DNA of 64,000 bases. Origin: Collimonas sp. PA-H2 (GTDB taxonomy: Bacteria > Pseudomonadota > Gammaproteobacteria > Burkholderiales > Burkholderiaceae_D). A program made the translations under genes and the position numbers. The stretch is taken from contig NZ_PDBX01000001.1 of assembly GCF_002564105.1 (NCBI RefSeq), positions 4,588,001 through 4,652,000 on the forward strand, in the 5' to 3' direction. Positions 44,516 through 53,109 of the stretch are shown in pieces. Every line of letters begins with the position of its first letter. The stretch's first letter is position 1. The notes under the pieces were generated by a model that was not told the origin of the DNA, searched no databases, and saw nothing but the letters and a program-made list of their open reading frames with translations.

Positions 44516-45064
44516 ATGCCGACTATCCTTTCGCATGCTGCGGTGCCACTCGCCCTCGGAATTGGCTTGGGCGCGCGCATAGTTCCTCGCCGTCTGCTCA
44601 TCGCCGGCATTCTCGCATCCGTTTTACCCGACTTCGACGTGCTGGCATTCCGCTTTCACGTGCCATATGCTGATGCCTTCGGTCACCGTGGGATTAGTCA
44701 CTCTATCGTGTTTGCAATCCTGCTGGCTGCGCTGGCCGCAGTGTTTGCGGCGCGCCTGCAAGCCACGCGCCGTACGGCATTTCTGTTCGTTGCCATATGC
44801 GCCGCATCGCACGGGGTGCTGGACATGTTTACCAACGGCGGGCTTGGCGTCGCCATATTGTGGCCGTGGTCGAGCGCGCGCTTCTTTATGCCATGGCAGG
44901 TGATCGAAGTGTCGCCGCTTAGCCTCAATCGTATCCTTAGCCCGCGAGGGATAACGGTGATGATGTCTGAGCTGTCATGGGTATGGCTGCCGGCGGCGAT
45001 TGTCTGCGCCACGCTGGTTTTCTCGCGTACGCTGAGCCGGCGCTATTATTCCGGGAAAAAATGA
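44516..45064 (+). CDS. DUF457/YdjM-type membrane-bound metal-dependent hydrolase
   Basis: A 182-residue protein from ATG 44516 (MPTILSHAAVPLALGIGLG). Four or five hydrophobic segments carry conserved polar residues typical of the YdjM family: SHAAVPLA, LPDFDVLAF, FGHRGISHSIVFA and SHGVLDMFTNGG. The His and Asp residues in these motifs are the proposed metal ligands. Several family members are SOS-regulated; no LexA box was identified here. The substrate is not known. Confidence 0.85.
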   Translation: MPTILSHAAVPLALGIGLGARIVPRRLLIAGILASVLPDFDVLAFRFHVPYADAFGHRGISHSIVFAILLAALAAVFAARLQATRRTAFLFVAICAASHGVLDMFTNGGLGVAILWPWSSARFFMPWQVIEVSPLSLNRILSPRGITVMMSELSWVWLPAAIVCATLVFSRTLSRRYYSGKK

Positions 45065-45101
45065 TTTCTGCCCGGTTTGGTTCTAAGGTTGAATCCGACT
45101 T

Positions 45102-46007
45102 TTATCCCGCCGCCGCTTTCCTGAACCGTTCCACATCCCGCTGCGGCGGCATGCCGTACAGCCGCCCGTATTCGCGGCTGAACTGGGACGGGCTCTGGTA
45201 TCCCACGCGATAACCGGCGGTTCCTACATCCAGCTTCTCGACCAGCATCAAGCGCCTGGCCTCGTGCAGGCGCAGCTGCTTTTGATACTGCACCGGCGTC
45301 ATGGCGGTCACCGCCTTGAAGTGGTGGTGCAGCGACGACACGCTCATGCCTACGTGTTGCGCCAGTTCCGCCATGCGCAGTTGCTCGCCGTAGTTGGATT
45401 TGAGCCAGCTGATGGATAACGCGATCTTGTTGCCGGGGCTGTCGGCCATGGCGATCTGGATCAGTTGCGCGCCGCAGGGGCCGGTCAGCAGGTGATACAG
45501 GATTTCCTGCTCGATCAGCGGCGCCAGGGCGGGAATATCCGCCGGCCGGTCCAGCAACCGCAGCAGCCGCAGCGTCGCCTCCAGCAGGTCTGGCGATGCC
45601 GTGTTGACTGCCACGCCCAGTCTTTTGCCGGCAGCTGCGGCGGCCGCCGGGACGTCGATCCGGCTCATCAGGTCGGCCAGTTTGGCGCCGTCGATCGCCA
45701 TGCCCAGACCCAGGTGCGGCAGTTCCGGACTGGCCTCGGTGACGCGCGATACGACCGGCAGGTCGAGCGACACCAGCAGAAACTGGCCGACCCCGTAGTT
45801 GAAGGTGTCAGCGCCCAGCATGATGCTTTTGGCGCCTTGCGCCACTAAGGCGAAGCACGGCCACTGGCTGACATGAAGGGGCAGGGTGGGGGATGAGCGG
45901 CGGTTGAAGAACAGGTTGCCGATCGCGGTCGCATATTCGCTGTCAGCCGTCGCATGGCGGCCGATGATCGCGGCGATCTCCTGGAAACGTTCGGATGGCG
46001 GATTCAT
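45102..46007 (-). CDS. AraC-family transcriptional regulator
   Basis: A 301-residue protein. Residues about 20-175 form the AraC-type N-terminal cupin-like domain (PCFALVAQGAKSIMLGADTF, GQFLLVSLDLPV). The C-terminal 100 residues carry two helix-turn-helix motifs: MAELAQHVGMSVSSLHHHFK and GTAGYRVGYQSPSQFSREYG. The group usually activates an adjacent alcohol dehydrogenase or reductase gene. Here it is divergent from exactly such a gene, 192 bases away. Confidence 0.95.
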   Translation of the reverse strand: MNPPSERFQEIAAIIGRHATADSEYATAIGNLFFNRRSSPTLPLHVSQWPCFALVAQGAKSIMLGADTFNYGVGQFLLVSLDLPVVSRVTEASPELPHLGLGMAIDGAKLADLMSRIDVPAAAAAAGKRLGVAVNTASPDLLEATLRLLRLLDRPADIPALAPLIEQEILYHLLTGPCGAQLIQIAMADSPGNKIALSISWLKSNYGEQLRMAELAQHVGMSVSSLHHHFKAVTAMTPVQYQKQLRLHEARRLMLVEKLDVGTAGYRVGYQSPSQFSREYGRLYGMPPQRDVERFRKAAAG

Positions 46008-46199
46008 TAACGTGTGTCTTTCTCTTTACGGGATAGCTGCAGTGATGCTACCTGACTCTTGCGGTTGCCGCCCGCGGATGTTCATCCATTTGCAGGATCG
46101 TGCATGAGATGCACAGGATCATGATAACGATGGGCCATTCCTCTGCCGTAGGATTGAGCACATCAAGTCATCCCGCCTTGTCACCTGAGAAAGCACGCA

Positions 46200-47246
46200 A
46201 TGAATTACACCAAAGCCTACGCCGCTGCCGCCACGCGCAGCCCCTTAGCCCCGTTCACGATACAGCGGCGCCTGCCGGCGGACGACGATGTCGCCATCTC
46301 GATCAAGTACTGCGGCATCTGCCATTCGGATGTTTCCATGTCGCGCAATGCCTGGGGATTTTCGATGTTTCCCATGGTGCCTGGCCATGAGATCACGGGC
46401 ATTGTGACGGCGGTCGGCGCCAAGGTTCGGAAATTCAAGGCCGGCGACCGGGTCGGCGTCGGCTGCTTTGTCGATTCCTGCACCAGCTGCGCCACGCGCA
46501 ACGTCGAGCTGGAACATCTGATGCCCGGCCTGGTGCAGACCTACAACAGCCTGGAAGCCGACGGCAGCAGCCTGACCTACGGCGGCTACTCTGAATCCAT
46601 CGTCGTCAAGGAGGGCTATGTGTTGGCGATCCCAGACCGGCTGCCGCTGGATGCGGCAGCGCCGCTGCTGTGCGCCGGCATCACCATGTATTCGCCTTTG
46701 CGCCGCTTTGCAGCGGGCCCCGGTAAACGCGTCGCTATTGTAGGCATGGGCGGCCTCGGCCACGTCGGGGTCAAGATTGCCCATGCCATGGGCGCCCAGG
46801 TAACGGTGCTTAGCCAGTCGCTGTCGAAAGCGGATGACGCCCTGCGTTTCGGCGCCGATCACTGCTACGCGACCGGCATGGCGGATACTTTCCAGACGCT
46901 TGCAGGTAGCTTTGATCTGATCATCTGCACCGTCTCCGCCGAGCTGGACTGGAACGCCTATCTCAATCTGCTGACCATCGACGGCTCGCTGGTGATTATC
47001 GGTATTCCTGAAAAGGCCATTCCGGTCAGCGCCTTGCCGCTGGTGGTGGGCCGCCGCTCCCTCAGTGGCTCGCTCATGGGCTCGATCAAGGAAACCCAGG
47101 AAATGCTGGATTTCTGCGGCCGCCACGGCATTGTCGCTGACATCGAAACCATCCGCATCCAGGATGTCAACGATGCCTACGAGCGGCTGGAGAAAAACGA
47201 TGTGCGCTATCGCTTTGTGATCGACATCGCCTCGTTGCAAGACTGA
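46200..47246 (+). CDS. Zinc-containing NADP-dependent alcohol dehydrogenase (YahK/CAD type)
   Basis: A 348-residue protein. Catalytic zinc ligands are present: Cys41 in YCGICHSDVS, the His-Glu pair in VPGHEITG and Cys in PLLCAGIT. The nucleotide fold has VAIVGMGGLGHVGVKIAHAM. The structural-zinc loop is degenerate: the normal Cys-x2-Cys-x2-Cys-x7-Cys reads CTSCATRNVELEHLMPG, so only two of four cysteines remain. It should reduce aldehydes with NADPH. It probably shares a transcript with the small gene 13 bases downstream and is likely regulated by the divergent AraC protein. Confidence 0.93.
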   Translation: MNYTKAYAAAATRSPLAPFTIQRRLPADDDVAISIKYCGICHSDVSMSRNAWGFSMFPMVPGHEITGIVTAVGAKVRKFKAGDRVGVGCFVDSCTSCATRNVELEHLMPGLVQTYNSLEADGSSLTYGGYSESIVVKEGYVLAIPDRLPLDAAAPLLCAGITMYSPLRRFAAGPGKRVAIVGMGGLGHVGVKIAHAMGAQVTVLSQSLSKADDALRFGADHCYATGMADTFQTLAGSFDLIICTVSAELDWNAYLNLLTIDGSLVIIGIPEKAIPVSALPLVVGRRSLSGSLMGSIKETQEMLDFCGRHGIVADIETIRIQDVNDAYERLEKNDVRYRFVIDIASLQD

Positions 47247-47259
47247 CCAGGAGCATGAT

Positions 47260-47562
47260 ATGAACGAAGCAATAGAAATCACCACCTTCAAGCTGGCAGG
47301 TTATTCCTGCGCAGACTTCATCATCGCCAATGCCGGCGTCGACGCCTGGCTCAAGCGTCAGCCGGGATTCCAGTCGCGCCGCCTGGCTGAGCGGGAGGAC
47401 GGCACCATCGTTGACATGCTGATCTGGGACAGCGTCGCCCACGGTACGGATGCCATGCAGCGGTTGATGGACGAACTGGCTGATTCGCCGGTGCACGAAA
47501 TGATAGCCCAGGATACGGTGTCGTGGACCGTGGCGCCGGTGCGACACCGGATGACGCGATAG
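47260..47562 (+). CDS. ABM-like (antibiotic biosynthesis monooxygenase fold) protein
   Basis: A 100-residue protein starting 13 bases after the dehydrogenase. The sequence FIIANAGVDAWLKRQPGFQS followed by RLAEREDGTIVDMLIWDS fits the ferredoxin-like ABM/dimeric alpha-beta barrel fold. The role is unknown. Co-transcription with the alcohol dehydrogenase is likely. Confidence 0.75.
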   Translation: MNEAIEITTFKLAGYSCADFIIANAGVDAWLKRQPGFQSRRLAEREDGTIVDMLIWDSVAHGTDAMQRLMDELADSPVHEMIAQDTVSWTVAPVRHRMTR

Positions 47563-47648
47563 AAACGCTAGCTGCTTGGACCAGCCATGGCTGCCATGCT
47601 CCGTATATAAATTATTTGCACTGCTAAGTTTACTTTTTTATGTTATAA

Positions 47649-47663
47649 ACTACACTGTGTAGT
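47649..47663. promoter_or_regulatory. Candidate operator upstream of the metallo-hydrolase gene
   Basis: A palindrome ACTACAC-T-GTGTAGT lies 63 bases before ATG 47727. It overlaps the end of an AT-rich TTATAAAC stretch that could be the -10 box. Its form resembles TetR- or MarR-type operators. No such regulator gene is adjacent. Confidence 0.5.
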
Positions 47664-47726
47664 GTAACGTATTTCAGTTTTCAGCAGAAATCGTCAAATA
47701 ACCGACATCCGGACAGGACAACCAGC

Positions 47727-48761
47727 ATGGCAAGCGAAACCCTCGAGGCCTTTGATACGGCTCTCCCCATCCAATATTCAATGCGGCGCGACGGCAAGTT
47801 CAGGAATCGCCAACCTATGCACAAGAACGGCTTACGCAAGACCTTGCAGATATTGTGGCGCTTCGCTTTCGACAAGCCGGCCGGCACCGTGCCGGCGCGG
47901 CCGATCCCGGTGCAGGCGATCAGCACGGCGCAGCTGCTGGCGGCGCCGGACCGTTCGCTCTTCCGCCTCGGTCACTCAACCATGCTGCTGAAGCTGCGCG
48001 GCGCATTCTGGCTGACCGATCCTGTGTTTTCCGAGCGCGCTTCGCCGCTGCAGTGGATCGGTCCCAAGCGCTTCCACCAGCCGCCGATCGGCATCGCCGA
48101 TTTGCCGCCTATCGAGGGCGTGATCCTGTCGCATGATCATTACGATCATCTGGATCATGCCGCCATCCTGCAGCTGGCCGGCAAGGTAAAGCACTTCCTG
48201 ACGCCGCTGGGCGTGGGCGATACGTTGATCAAGTGGGGCATCCCGGCGGAGAAGGTGCAGCAGCTGGACTGGTGGCAAAGCACCCGGGTCGGCGGATTGC
48301 AGCTGGCGGCGACGCCGGCGCGCCATTTTTCCGGACGCGGCCTGAGCGACGGCAACAGTACATTGTGGGCCTCCTGGGTAATCATCGATGACGACCTGCG
48401 CCTGTTCTTCAGCGGCGACAGCGGCTATTTCGACGGCTTCCAGGAGATCGGCCGGCGCTACGGCCCGTTCGACCTGACCATGATAGAAACCGGCGCCTAC
48501 GACCATGACTGGCCGGATGTCCACATGCAGCCGGAACAGACCCTGCAAGCCCACCTGGACCTGGGCGGCAAGCATTTGCTGCCGGTGCATAATGGCACCT
48601 TCGACCTTGCCCTGCACCCGTGGCAAGACCCGTTTGAGCGCATCGTCGCGCTCGCCGCGGAGAAGGGCGTGCCGGTCAGCACGCCGCAGATGGGTGAAAT
48701 GCTGAGCGTCGCCGCGCCCCAAGTCGGGCGGCGCTGGTGGCGCGAGCAGGACGCCGGATGA
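47727..48761 (+). CDS. Metallo-beta-lactamase-fold hydrolase (NAPE-PLD/UlaG-like)
   Basis: A 344-residue protein. The metal-binding motif is SHDHYDHLDH: His136, His138, Asp140 and His141. Further ligands appear at TPARHFSG, FFSGDSGY and LLPVHNGTFDLAL. The N-terminal 100 residues include FRLGHSTMLLKLRGAFWLTD, as in NAPE-PLD-like proteins that hydrolyse phosphodiester or lactone bonds. Cytoplasmic location is likely as no signal peptide is seen. A palindromic operator candidate lies upstream. Confidence 0.92.
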   Translation: MASETLEAFDTALPIQYSMRRDGKFRNRQPMHKNGLRKTLQILWRFAFDKPAGTVPARPIPVQAISTAQLLAAPDRSLFRLGHSTMLLKLRGAFWLTDPVFSERASPLQWIGPKRFHQPPIGIADLPPIEGVILSHDHYDHLDHAAILQLAGKVKHFLTPLGVGDTLIKWGIPAEKVQQLDWWQSTRVGGLQLAATPARHFSGRGLSDGNSTLWASWVIIDDDLRLFFSGDSGYFDGFQEIGRRYGPFDLTMIETGAYDHDWPDVHMQPEQTLQAHLDLGGKHLLPVHNGTFDLALHPWQDPFERIVALAAEKGVPVSTPQMGEMLSVAAPQVGRRWWREQDAG

Positions 48762-48801
48762 TCAAGCGGACGGCTGAATTACAACTTTGCCGGGGGATGA
48801 C

Positions 48802-49062
48802 ATGGATAAAGCTATTATTTGCGAGCAGGACTACCTGCTGATCGTGGCGGAATTTGATGGTTTGTGGGGACGTAAAACTACTGCGCAGGAACAGCTCCGC
48901 ATGGACTACATGATCGGTTTGATCAACGCTTTTGACGCCGCCCGTGCCGAGTCAAAAACAAGCATGCTTAGTCAGCGTCCAGCAAGCCCAGCCGCTCATG
49001 CCAATCCGCCAATGACTCATGCGGGAATTCGGCGAACTGCTGGTCTTTGCGGCCGGCTTTGA
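48802..49062 (+). CDS. Small hypothetical protein overlapping the GFA gene
   Basis: An 86-residue ORF from ATG 48802 with GGGGGA upstream. The first 50 residues (DKAIICEQDYLLIVAEFDGL, MDYMIGLINAFDAARA) look like a real helical protein. The last 30 residues lie antisense to the 3' end of the GFA gene and have low-complexity composition. The true stop may have been lost and the frame extended. Function unknown. Confidence 0.55.
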   Translation: MDKAIICEQDYLLIVAEFDGLWGRKTTAQEQLRMDYMIGLINAFDAARAESKTSMLSQRPASPAAHANPPMTHAGIRRTAGLCGRL

Positions 49063-49462
49063 CTTCAACCCAGGGCGCTTTGTAGGCCAGCAGCAGATGG
49101 GTATGTTCGGGCGGCGTCGGTAGCGGCGTGTCGATAGCGGAGGCAAACGGATGCACCAGCTCCGGCCATTCCGGACTGAACAGCCACAAGGCGCTGCCGC
49201 AGCGCCGGCAAAAATGCCGTTGCGCGGTGCTGGTATGGACCCGGCGCTCGCCCTTGCGCTTGAGCTTGGCGTGGTAGACGCTGACGTCGTCGCCGCCGGT
49301 CACTTTCAAGGTGCTGGCGTCGCCGCCGATATTGATGGTGTAGCCGCCACCGCCCTGGGTCTTGCGGCAGATCGAGCAATAGCAGCGCTGGTAAGGGTAG
49401 GGCGTAGCGCTGTCCAGGCTGAAGCGGACGGCGCCGCAATGGCAGGATCCCTTGAGTTTCAT
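48968..49462 (-). CDS. GFA/Mss4-fold zinc protein (glutathione-dependent formaldehyde-activating family)
   Basis: A 164-residue protein from ATG 49462, with AGGAGA six bases upstream. Zinc cysteines occur in GSCHCGAVRF, YCSICRKTQGG and HFCRRCGSALW. This is the GFA family; most members have no proven formaldehyde activity. Its 3' end overlaps the previous ORF on the other strand by 95 bases. It follows the chitosanase in the same direction, separated by a strong hairpin. Confidence 0.9.
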   Translation of the reverse strand: MKLKGSCHCGAVRFSLDSATPYPYQRCYCSICRKTQGGGGYTINIGGDASTLKVTGGDDVSVYHAKLKRKGERRVHTSTAQRHFCRRCGSALWLFSPEWPELVHPFASAIDTPLPTPPEHTHLLLAYKAPWVEVKAGRKDQQFAEFPHESLADWHERLGLLDAD

Positions 49463-49524
49463 CGCTATCTCCTGATGGTGATGCTGCATCGACATCGACA
49501 TCGACTAGCCGGATCAGCGCACCG

Positions 49525-49550
49525 CGCCCGGGCCGCTCAAGGCCCGGGCG
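49525..49550 (-). terminator. Strong hairpin after the chitosanase gene
   Basis: A perfect 10-bp GC stem (CGCCCGGGCC, loop GCTCAA, GGCCCGGGCG) lies 9 bases after the chitosanase stop. No T-run follows on the minus strand, so it may stabilise the mRNA 3' end rather than terminate. Confidence 0.6.
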
Positions 49551-49559
49551 TCCCCAGGC

Positions 49560-50642
49560 TTACTTCATGGTCCAGTTAGTCACCTTGACCACATCCGCAT
49601 CGGCATTCTTGAGATCGGTTTCTCCCAGACCCAACAGGGTGCTCCATTCTTTTACCCGGTTCTTGCCGTTAGGCGGCTGGTTGTACTGATTGGTGTCGAC
49701 GATCTTGCTGCGTTGCGCGTAGAAGCTGGTCATGAAAGTTTTTTCATCGGTGCTCTTGCCCGAACGCGACAGCACGCCTTCCAGCGTGCCGGAATCTCCG
49801 CTGGCGCCCTGGTTCAGCGCCGTATCGACAAACGAGCCGATGGTCAGCGCCGAGGTGAAGCCGCGCTGGCGCGCCTGCTGCAGGCTGTACTTGATATAGA
49901 CATTGTAAAAAGTATGCCACATGGCTTCGCGCCATGCAGGGTTGTTTTGCAGCGCCTCGATCTTCTTGTAGAAATCCGTCTTGCTGTCGGTGATCTTCAA
50001 GATCGATCCTTGCATGTTGCCATGCGCGCCGGCGCGCGCCAGGCCACCTGCGATCGACGGGTTGGCGGCGCCGCTGGCGGCATCGAATTCCTTGAACAGC
50101 GCCGGACCGTCCGGACCTTCATCGTTGGGACCGCCGGTGGTGGCGCCGAAAATCCCGATGGTATAACCGCGGTCGTCATTGATGTTTTCGCAGTAGCCGT
50201 AGTATTTGGTCCAGTTGAGAGAATCCTGTTCCGGCTTGTTGATCAGCTTCATGATGTTGTCCCACTGCTCGCCGTCCAGACCGGTATTGGTTTTCAGGAA
50301 TTGCAGCGTGGCCGGAGAGAAATTTGCATCGTGGTCGTTGGCTGCCGCTTTGGCCTGCTGGCAGCTGGCGCCGCTGATCCACGGCTGTGCCGTTGCACTG
50401 GCGCCGCTGCTGCCGGCCGGATTGTTCCCCTGGGTCCAGTAGGCGGCGCTGTAGTTGACGCCGCCGTAGCTGACCTTGCTGCCGGCGCTGTACACCGCGC
50501 CGACTGTCCAGGCGGCGTCGCAGGGGGCGATCCTGGCGTCCAGCCTGGCCTGGCTGCCGGCCGCCAGGCCGTGCGCCCCGGCGTTCAGGGACAAGGCCAG
50601 CAGGCCGCAGGAAAGCAGCAGGGCTTTCGATATTTTCTTCAT
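49560..50642 (-). CDS. GH46 chitosanase with CBM5/12 domain
   Basis: A 360-residue protein from ATG 50642. Residues 1-23 are a signal peptide (SKALLLSCGLLALSLNAGA) without lipobox, so it is secreted. Residues about 36-90 are a CBM5/12 domain closely like those of the chitinases (YSAAYWTQGNNPAG). The catalytic part (about 100-360) carries the GH46 core LINKPEQDSLNWTKYYGY and ENINDDRGYTIGIFGA. Glu138 and Asp157 correspond to the acid and base of known GH46 enzymes. It cleaves chitosan, the deacetylated polymer in zygomycete and other fungal walls. It is the fourth gene in the polysaccharidase cluster. Confidence 0.93.
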   Translation of the reverse strand: MKKISKALLLSCGLLALSLNAGAHGLAAGSQARLDARIAPCDAAWTVGAVYSAGSKVSYGGVNYSAAYWTQGNNPAGSSGASATAQPWISGASCQQAKAAANDHDANFSPATLQFLKTNTGLDGEQWDNIMKLINKPEQDSLNWTKYYGYCENINDDRGYTIGIFGATTGGPNDEGPDGPALFKEFDAASGAANPSIAGGLARAGAHGNMQGSILKITDSKTDFYKKIEALQNNPAWREAMWHTFYNVYIKYSLQQARQRGFTSALTIGSFVDTALNQGASGDSGTLEGVLSRSGKSTDEKTFMTSFYAQRSKIVDTNQYNQPPNGKNRVKEWSTLLGLGETDLKNADADVVKVTNWTMK

Positions 50643-50754
50643 GGGTAAATTAGGCAAATTATTCTCCAGAATGAATGATGTCGCGGTTGATCAATTTTTT
50701 AAGCCAAACATTTGTCAACTAGAACAATCCCCGAGCAGGTAAACCTGCGCATCT

Positions 50755-53034
50755 TTATTGCGTCAGCCGGACTACGTTGGAGCCGGCGTTGGCGCTATTG
50801 CCATACTGGTTGATGACGTGCGTGATCTCGCCGACGCCGCCCAGCGAAACCGTCGTCATGTTGTGGAACATGGCGCCGTTCAAGCCGGAGGCCGGCGCTT
50901 CGATCGCGCTCGATACCTTGACGCTGCTGTTGCTGCTGAAGTAGCAGTAGATGCCCACTCCCCATGCCTGGTGGCTGGTGACCGAGTCGGCTACCTTGTA
51001 GGAGGCGTAGCCGTTCTTGCCGCTGTTCATCCAGCTGCCCTGGTCCGGTACATCGTAGGGCAGTTCGCTTTGGTAGAAATAGACGCGGCCGCCGTTGCCG
51101 TTCCAGAGCGTCTGGTATTGCTGGAAGTGCTCTACAAACAAGCCGTAGATAGTGACATTGGCGCCGTTCACGATGAGGCCGTTGGTGGCGGTGTTGCTGG
51201 TCCAGCCGACGCCGTAGGTATGGTCGGCGCGCCAGATCCAGAAATCGTCGCCGATGACGTCGCTGCTATTGATTTTCAGGCCGACCGCGGCCTTGCCCAC
51301 GGCGGCGCCGCCGATGCGGAAGAACAGGTCATGCAGGGAGGTCGGATTGGCGGCATGGCTGGTGCTGCTTGCCGTCGGCCCGACTTCCAGCAGGATAGGC
51401 GAACTGACCGGACCGGCATCGAACAGGATGCCGGCGATCTTGACGCCGTCGACGTCGGCCACCGACATGGCGGCCACGCCGTTATCGGGCAGCAGCGTTG
51501 CCAGGCCGAGGCCGAGCACCACGGTGTTGGCGCGCGTGATGCGCAGCGTATCGTTGAGATGATAGATTCCGGGCGTCAGGATCAGGTTCTTACCCTGGCT
51601 CAGGGCAGCGTTGATGCTGGCGGCGGTATCGCTGCTTTCCTTGGCGATATAGAAACCGCTGATGGAGAGCGACTGGCCGGCTGCGGCGCCGTTGGCCCAG
51701 CTGGCGCCGTGATTGTTGCTGGCAAGCGCAGGAACGAAGACGTTATAGTTGCCGCCGGCATCGATGGTGAGGAAAGGCTTCTCCCGTACCACAGGCGTGG
51801 TCGCCAGCACGGTGTCGGGCGGATTTGGCCAGACAACGCCACCGGGTGCGCCATCAACCCCGGCGAACACCATGTTCCAGTTGGCGCCGCTCCAGCTGCC
51901 GATTTGCGAATCGCGGGTGAACCATTGCTGCTGGCCGCCGGACTGGACCTGGCCGTCGACCTTGGAGTCGGCCAGGAAGCCGCCGCTGGACCAGCCGCCG
52001 TCATCCAGCGCCAGGTTGCCCTTGATATGCATGCGGCGCAACGGCGAGCCCTGCGATACCGCCCAGCGGTCCAGGCCGCCGCTCGGATTGATCGCCATGT
52101 TCTCGGCGCCGCGCCAGAAATTCTGCGTCGCATTACCGTTGTCCCAGTCGGCTTCGACGTGTACCGCGCCGGTTATGTTGACGTCGTCAGGCGAATTTCC
52201 CAGGCCCAGGACCTGGGTATAGAAACCGACATTGACGTCGACGTTATAAGCGCCGGGTTTGAACAGCAGCGCATAGCGGGCGTTGCCGAACTGATTGCTT
52301 TGCTGCTGGCTGAACACTGTGTTGAGCCGGCCCTGGATGGTGGCGGCGGACATGCCGGGATCGAAGATCAGCACATTAGGCCCGAAATCAGGCGCCGCGC
52401 CGGCGCTGCCGATGGCAAGCCAGTTGAAGTTGCCGACCGCGCCGCTGCTGCCGGCGCTATCCATGTACAGCTGGATGACGTGCTGGCCGGCCGTCAGGCT
52501 GATGCTGGAAGAGAGCGTCTGCCAGTTCTGCCAGCCCTGGGTATCCGGGATCGTCAGCTGCGAAGTCGCTGCCGCGCCGTCCACATTGACATGGAAGTTG
52601 CCGCCCTGGCCCAGGCTGGCGACCCGCACTTGCAGCGTGTAGCTGCCAGCCGCCGCGACGTTGACCGTGTAGTTGAGCCATTCGCCGGCCGTAGTCCAGC
52701 CGACGTCGTAGCCGGCGCCGCTGTCGCTGGAGGCTTCGATGCCGACACCCTCGATGCTGCGATACTGTCCGCCCTGGTTGGTGTTGGCGGCGTTGTAGTA
52801 GCCGACATTTTGTCCGCCATTATCGAAATTTTCCGCCTGAATTGTTCCTGGCAACGGCCATGGCGTGCCGCCGTAAGGAGAACCGGCAGTAGCAGCGACC
52901 GCGCTTTTCGCGCTGCCGGCGACGCTGCTTGAACTGGCGCTACCGCCGTCGCCGCAGGCGCCCAGGATGCAGGCGCTGGCAAGCGCCAGCGTGAAGTTTT
53001 TGAATAAGTATTCGAGGGCGTCAGTGTTCAACAT
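50755..53034 (-). CDS. Lipoprotein with CBM6-like domain and right-handed beta-helix
   Basis: A 759-residue protein from ATG 53034 with lipobox LGAC (Cys27). Residues about 60-190 are a CBM6/35-like carbohydrate-binding domain (GTIQAENFDNGGQNVGYYNA, TTAGEWLNYTVNVAAAGSYT). Residues about 200-759 form a pectate-lyase-like parallel beta-helix with motifs FKPGAYNVDVNVGFYTQVLG, MHIKGNLALDDGGWSSGGFL and HDLFFRIGG. Similar proteins are annotated in other bacteria only as beta-helix or adenylyl-cyclase-like. The fold is shared by GH55 and GH87 glucanases, so action on fungal alpha- or beta-glucan is possible, but I cannot assign catalytic residues. Confidence 0.75.
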   Translation of the reverse strand: MLNTDALEYLFKNFTLALASACILGACGDGGSASSSSVAGSAKSAVAATAGSPYGGTPWPLPGTIQAENFDNGGQNVGYYNAANTNQGGQYRSIEGVGIEASSDSGAGYDVGWTTAGEWLNYTVNVAAAGSYTLQVRVASLGQGGNFHVNVDGAAATSQLTIPDTQGWQNWQTLSSSISLTAGQHVIQLYMDSAGSSGAVGNFNWLAIGSAGAAPDFGPNVLIFDPGMSAATIQGRLNTVFSQQQSNQFGNARYALLFKPGAYNVDVNVGFYTQVLGLGNSPDDVNITGAVHVEADWDNGNATQNFWRGAENMAINPSGGLDRWAVSQGSPLRRMHIKGNLALDDGGWSSGGFLADSKVDGQVQSGGQQQWFTRDSQIGSWSGANWNMVFAGVDGAPGGVVWPNPPDTVLATTPVVREKPFLTIDAGGNYNVFVPALASNNHGASWANGAAAGQSLSISGFYIAKESSDTAASINAALSQGKNLILTPGIYHLNDTLRITRANTVVLGLGLATLLPDNGVAAMSVADVDGVKIAGILFDAGPVSSPILLEVGPTASSTSHAANPTSLHDLFFRIGGAAVGKAAVGLKINSSDVIGDDFWIWRADHTYGVGWTSNTATNGLIVNGANVTIYGLFVEHFQQYQTLWNGNGGRVYFYQSELPYDVPDQGSWMNSGKNGYASYKVADSVTSHQAWGVGIYCYFSSNSSVKVSSAIEAPASGLNGAMFHNMTTVSLGGVGEITHVINQYGNSANAGSNVVRLTQ

Positions 53035-53109
53035 GTTCTCCAGTCGGTTTTGTGGTGTGCGGCAAGAAGTTGCAACGCGCTGCTCCATGCGCAACTCCGG
53101 CAGCGGGCG

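Noticed and set aside
50758..52932. A 724-codon plus-strand ORF antisense to the beta-helix gene
   Set aside because: The minus-strand frame has a lipobox, CBM6 and beta-helix motifs; the plus-strand frame has none and is a high-GC shadow.
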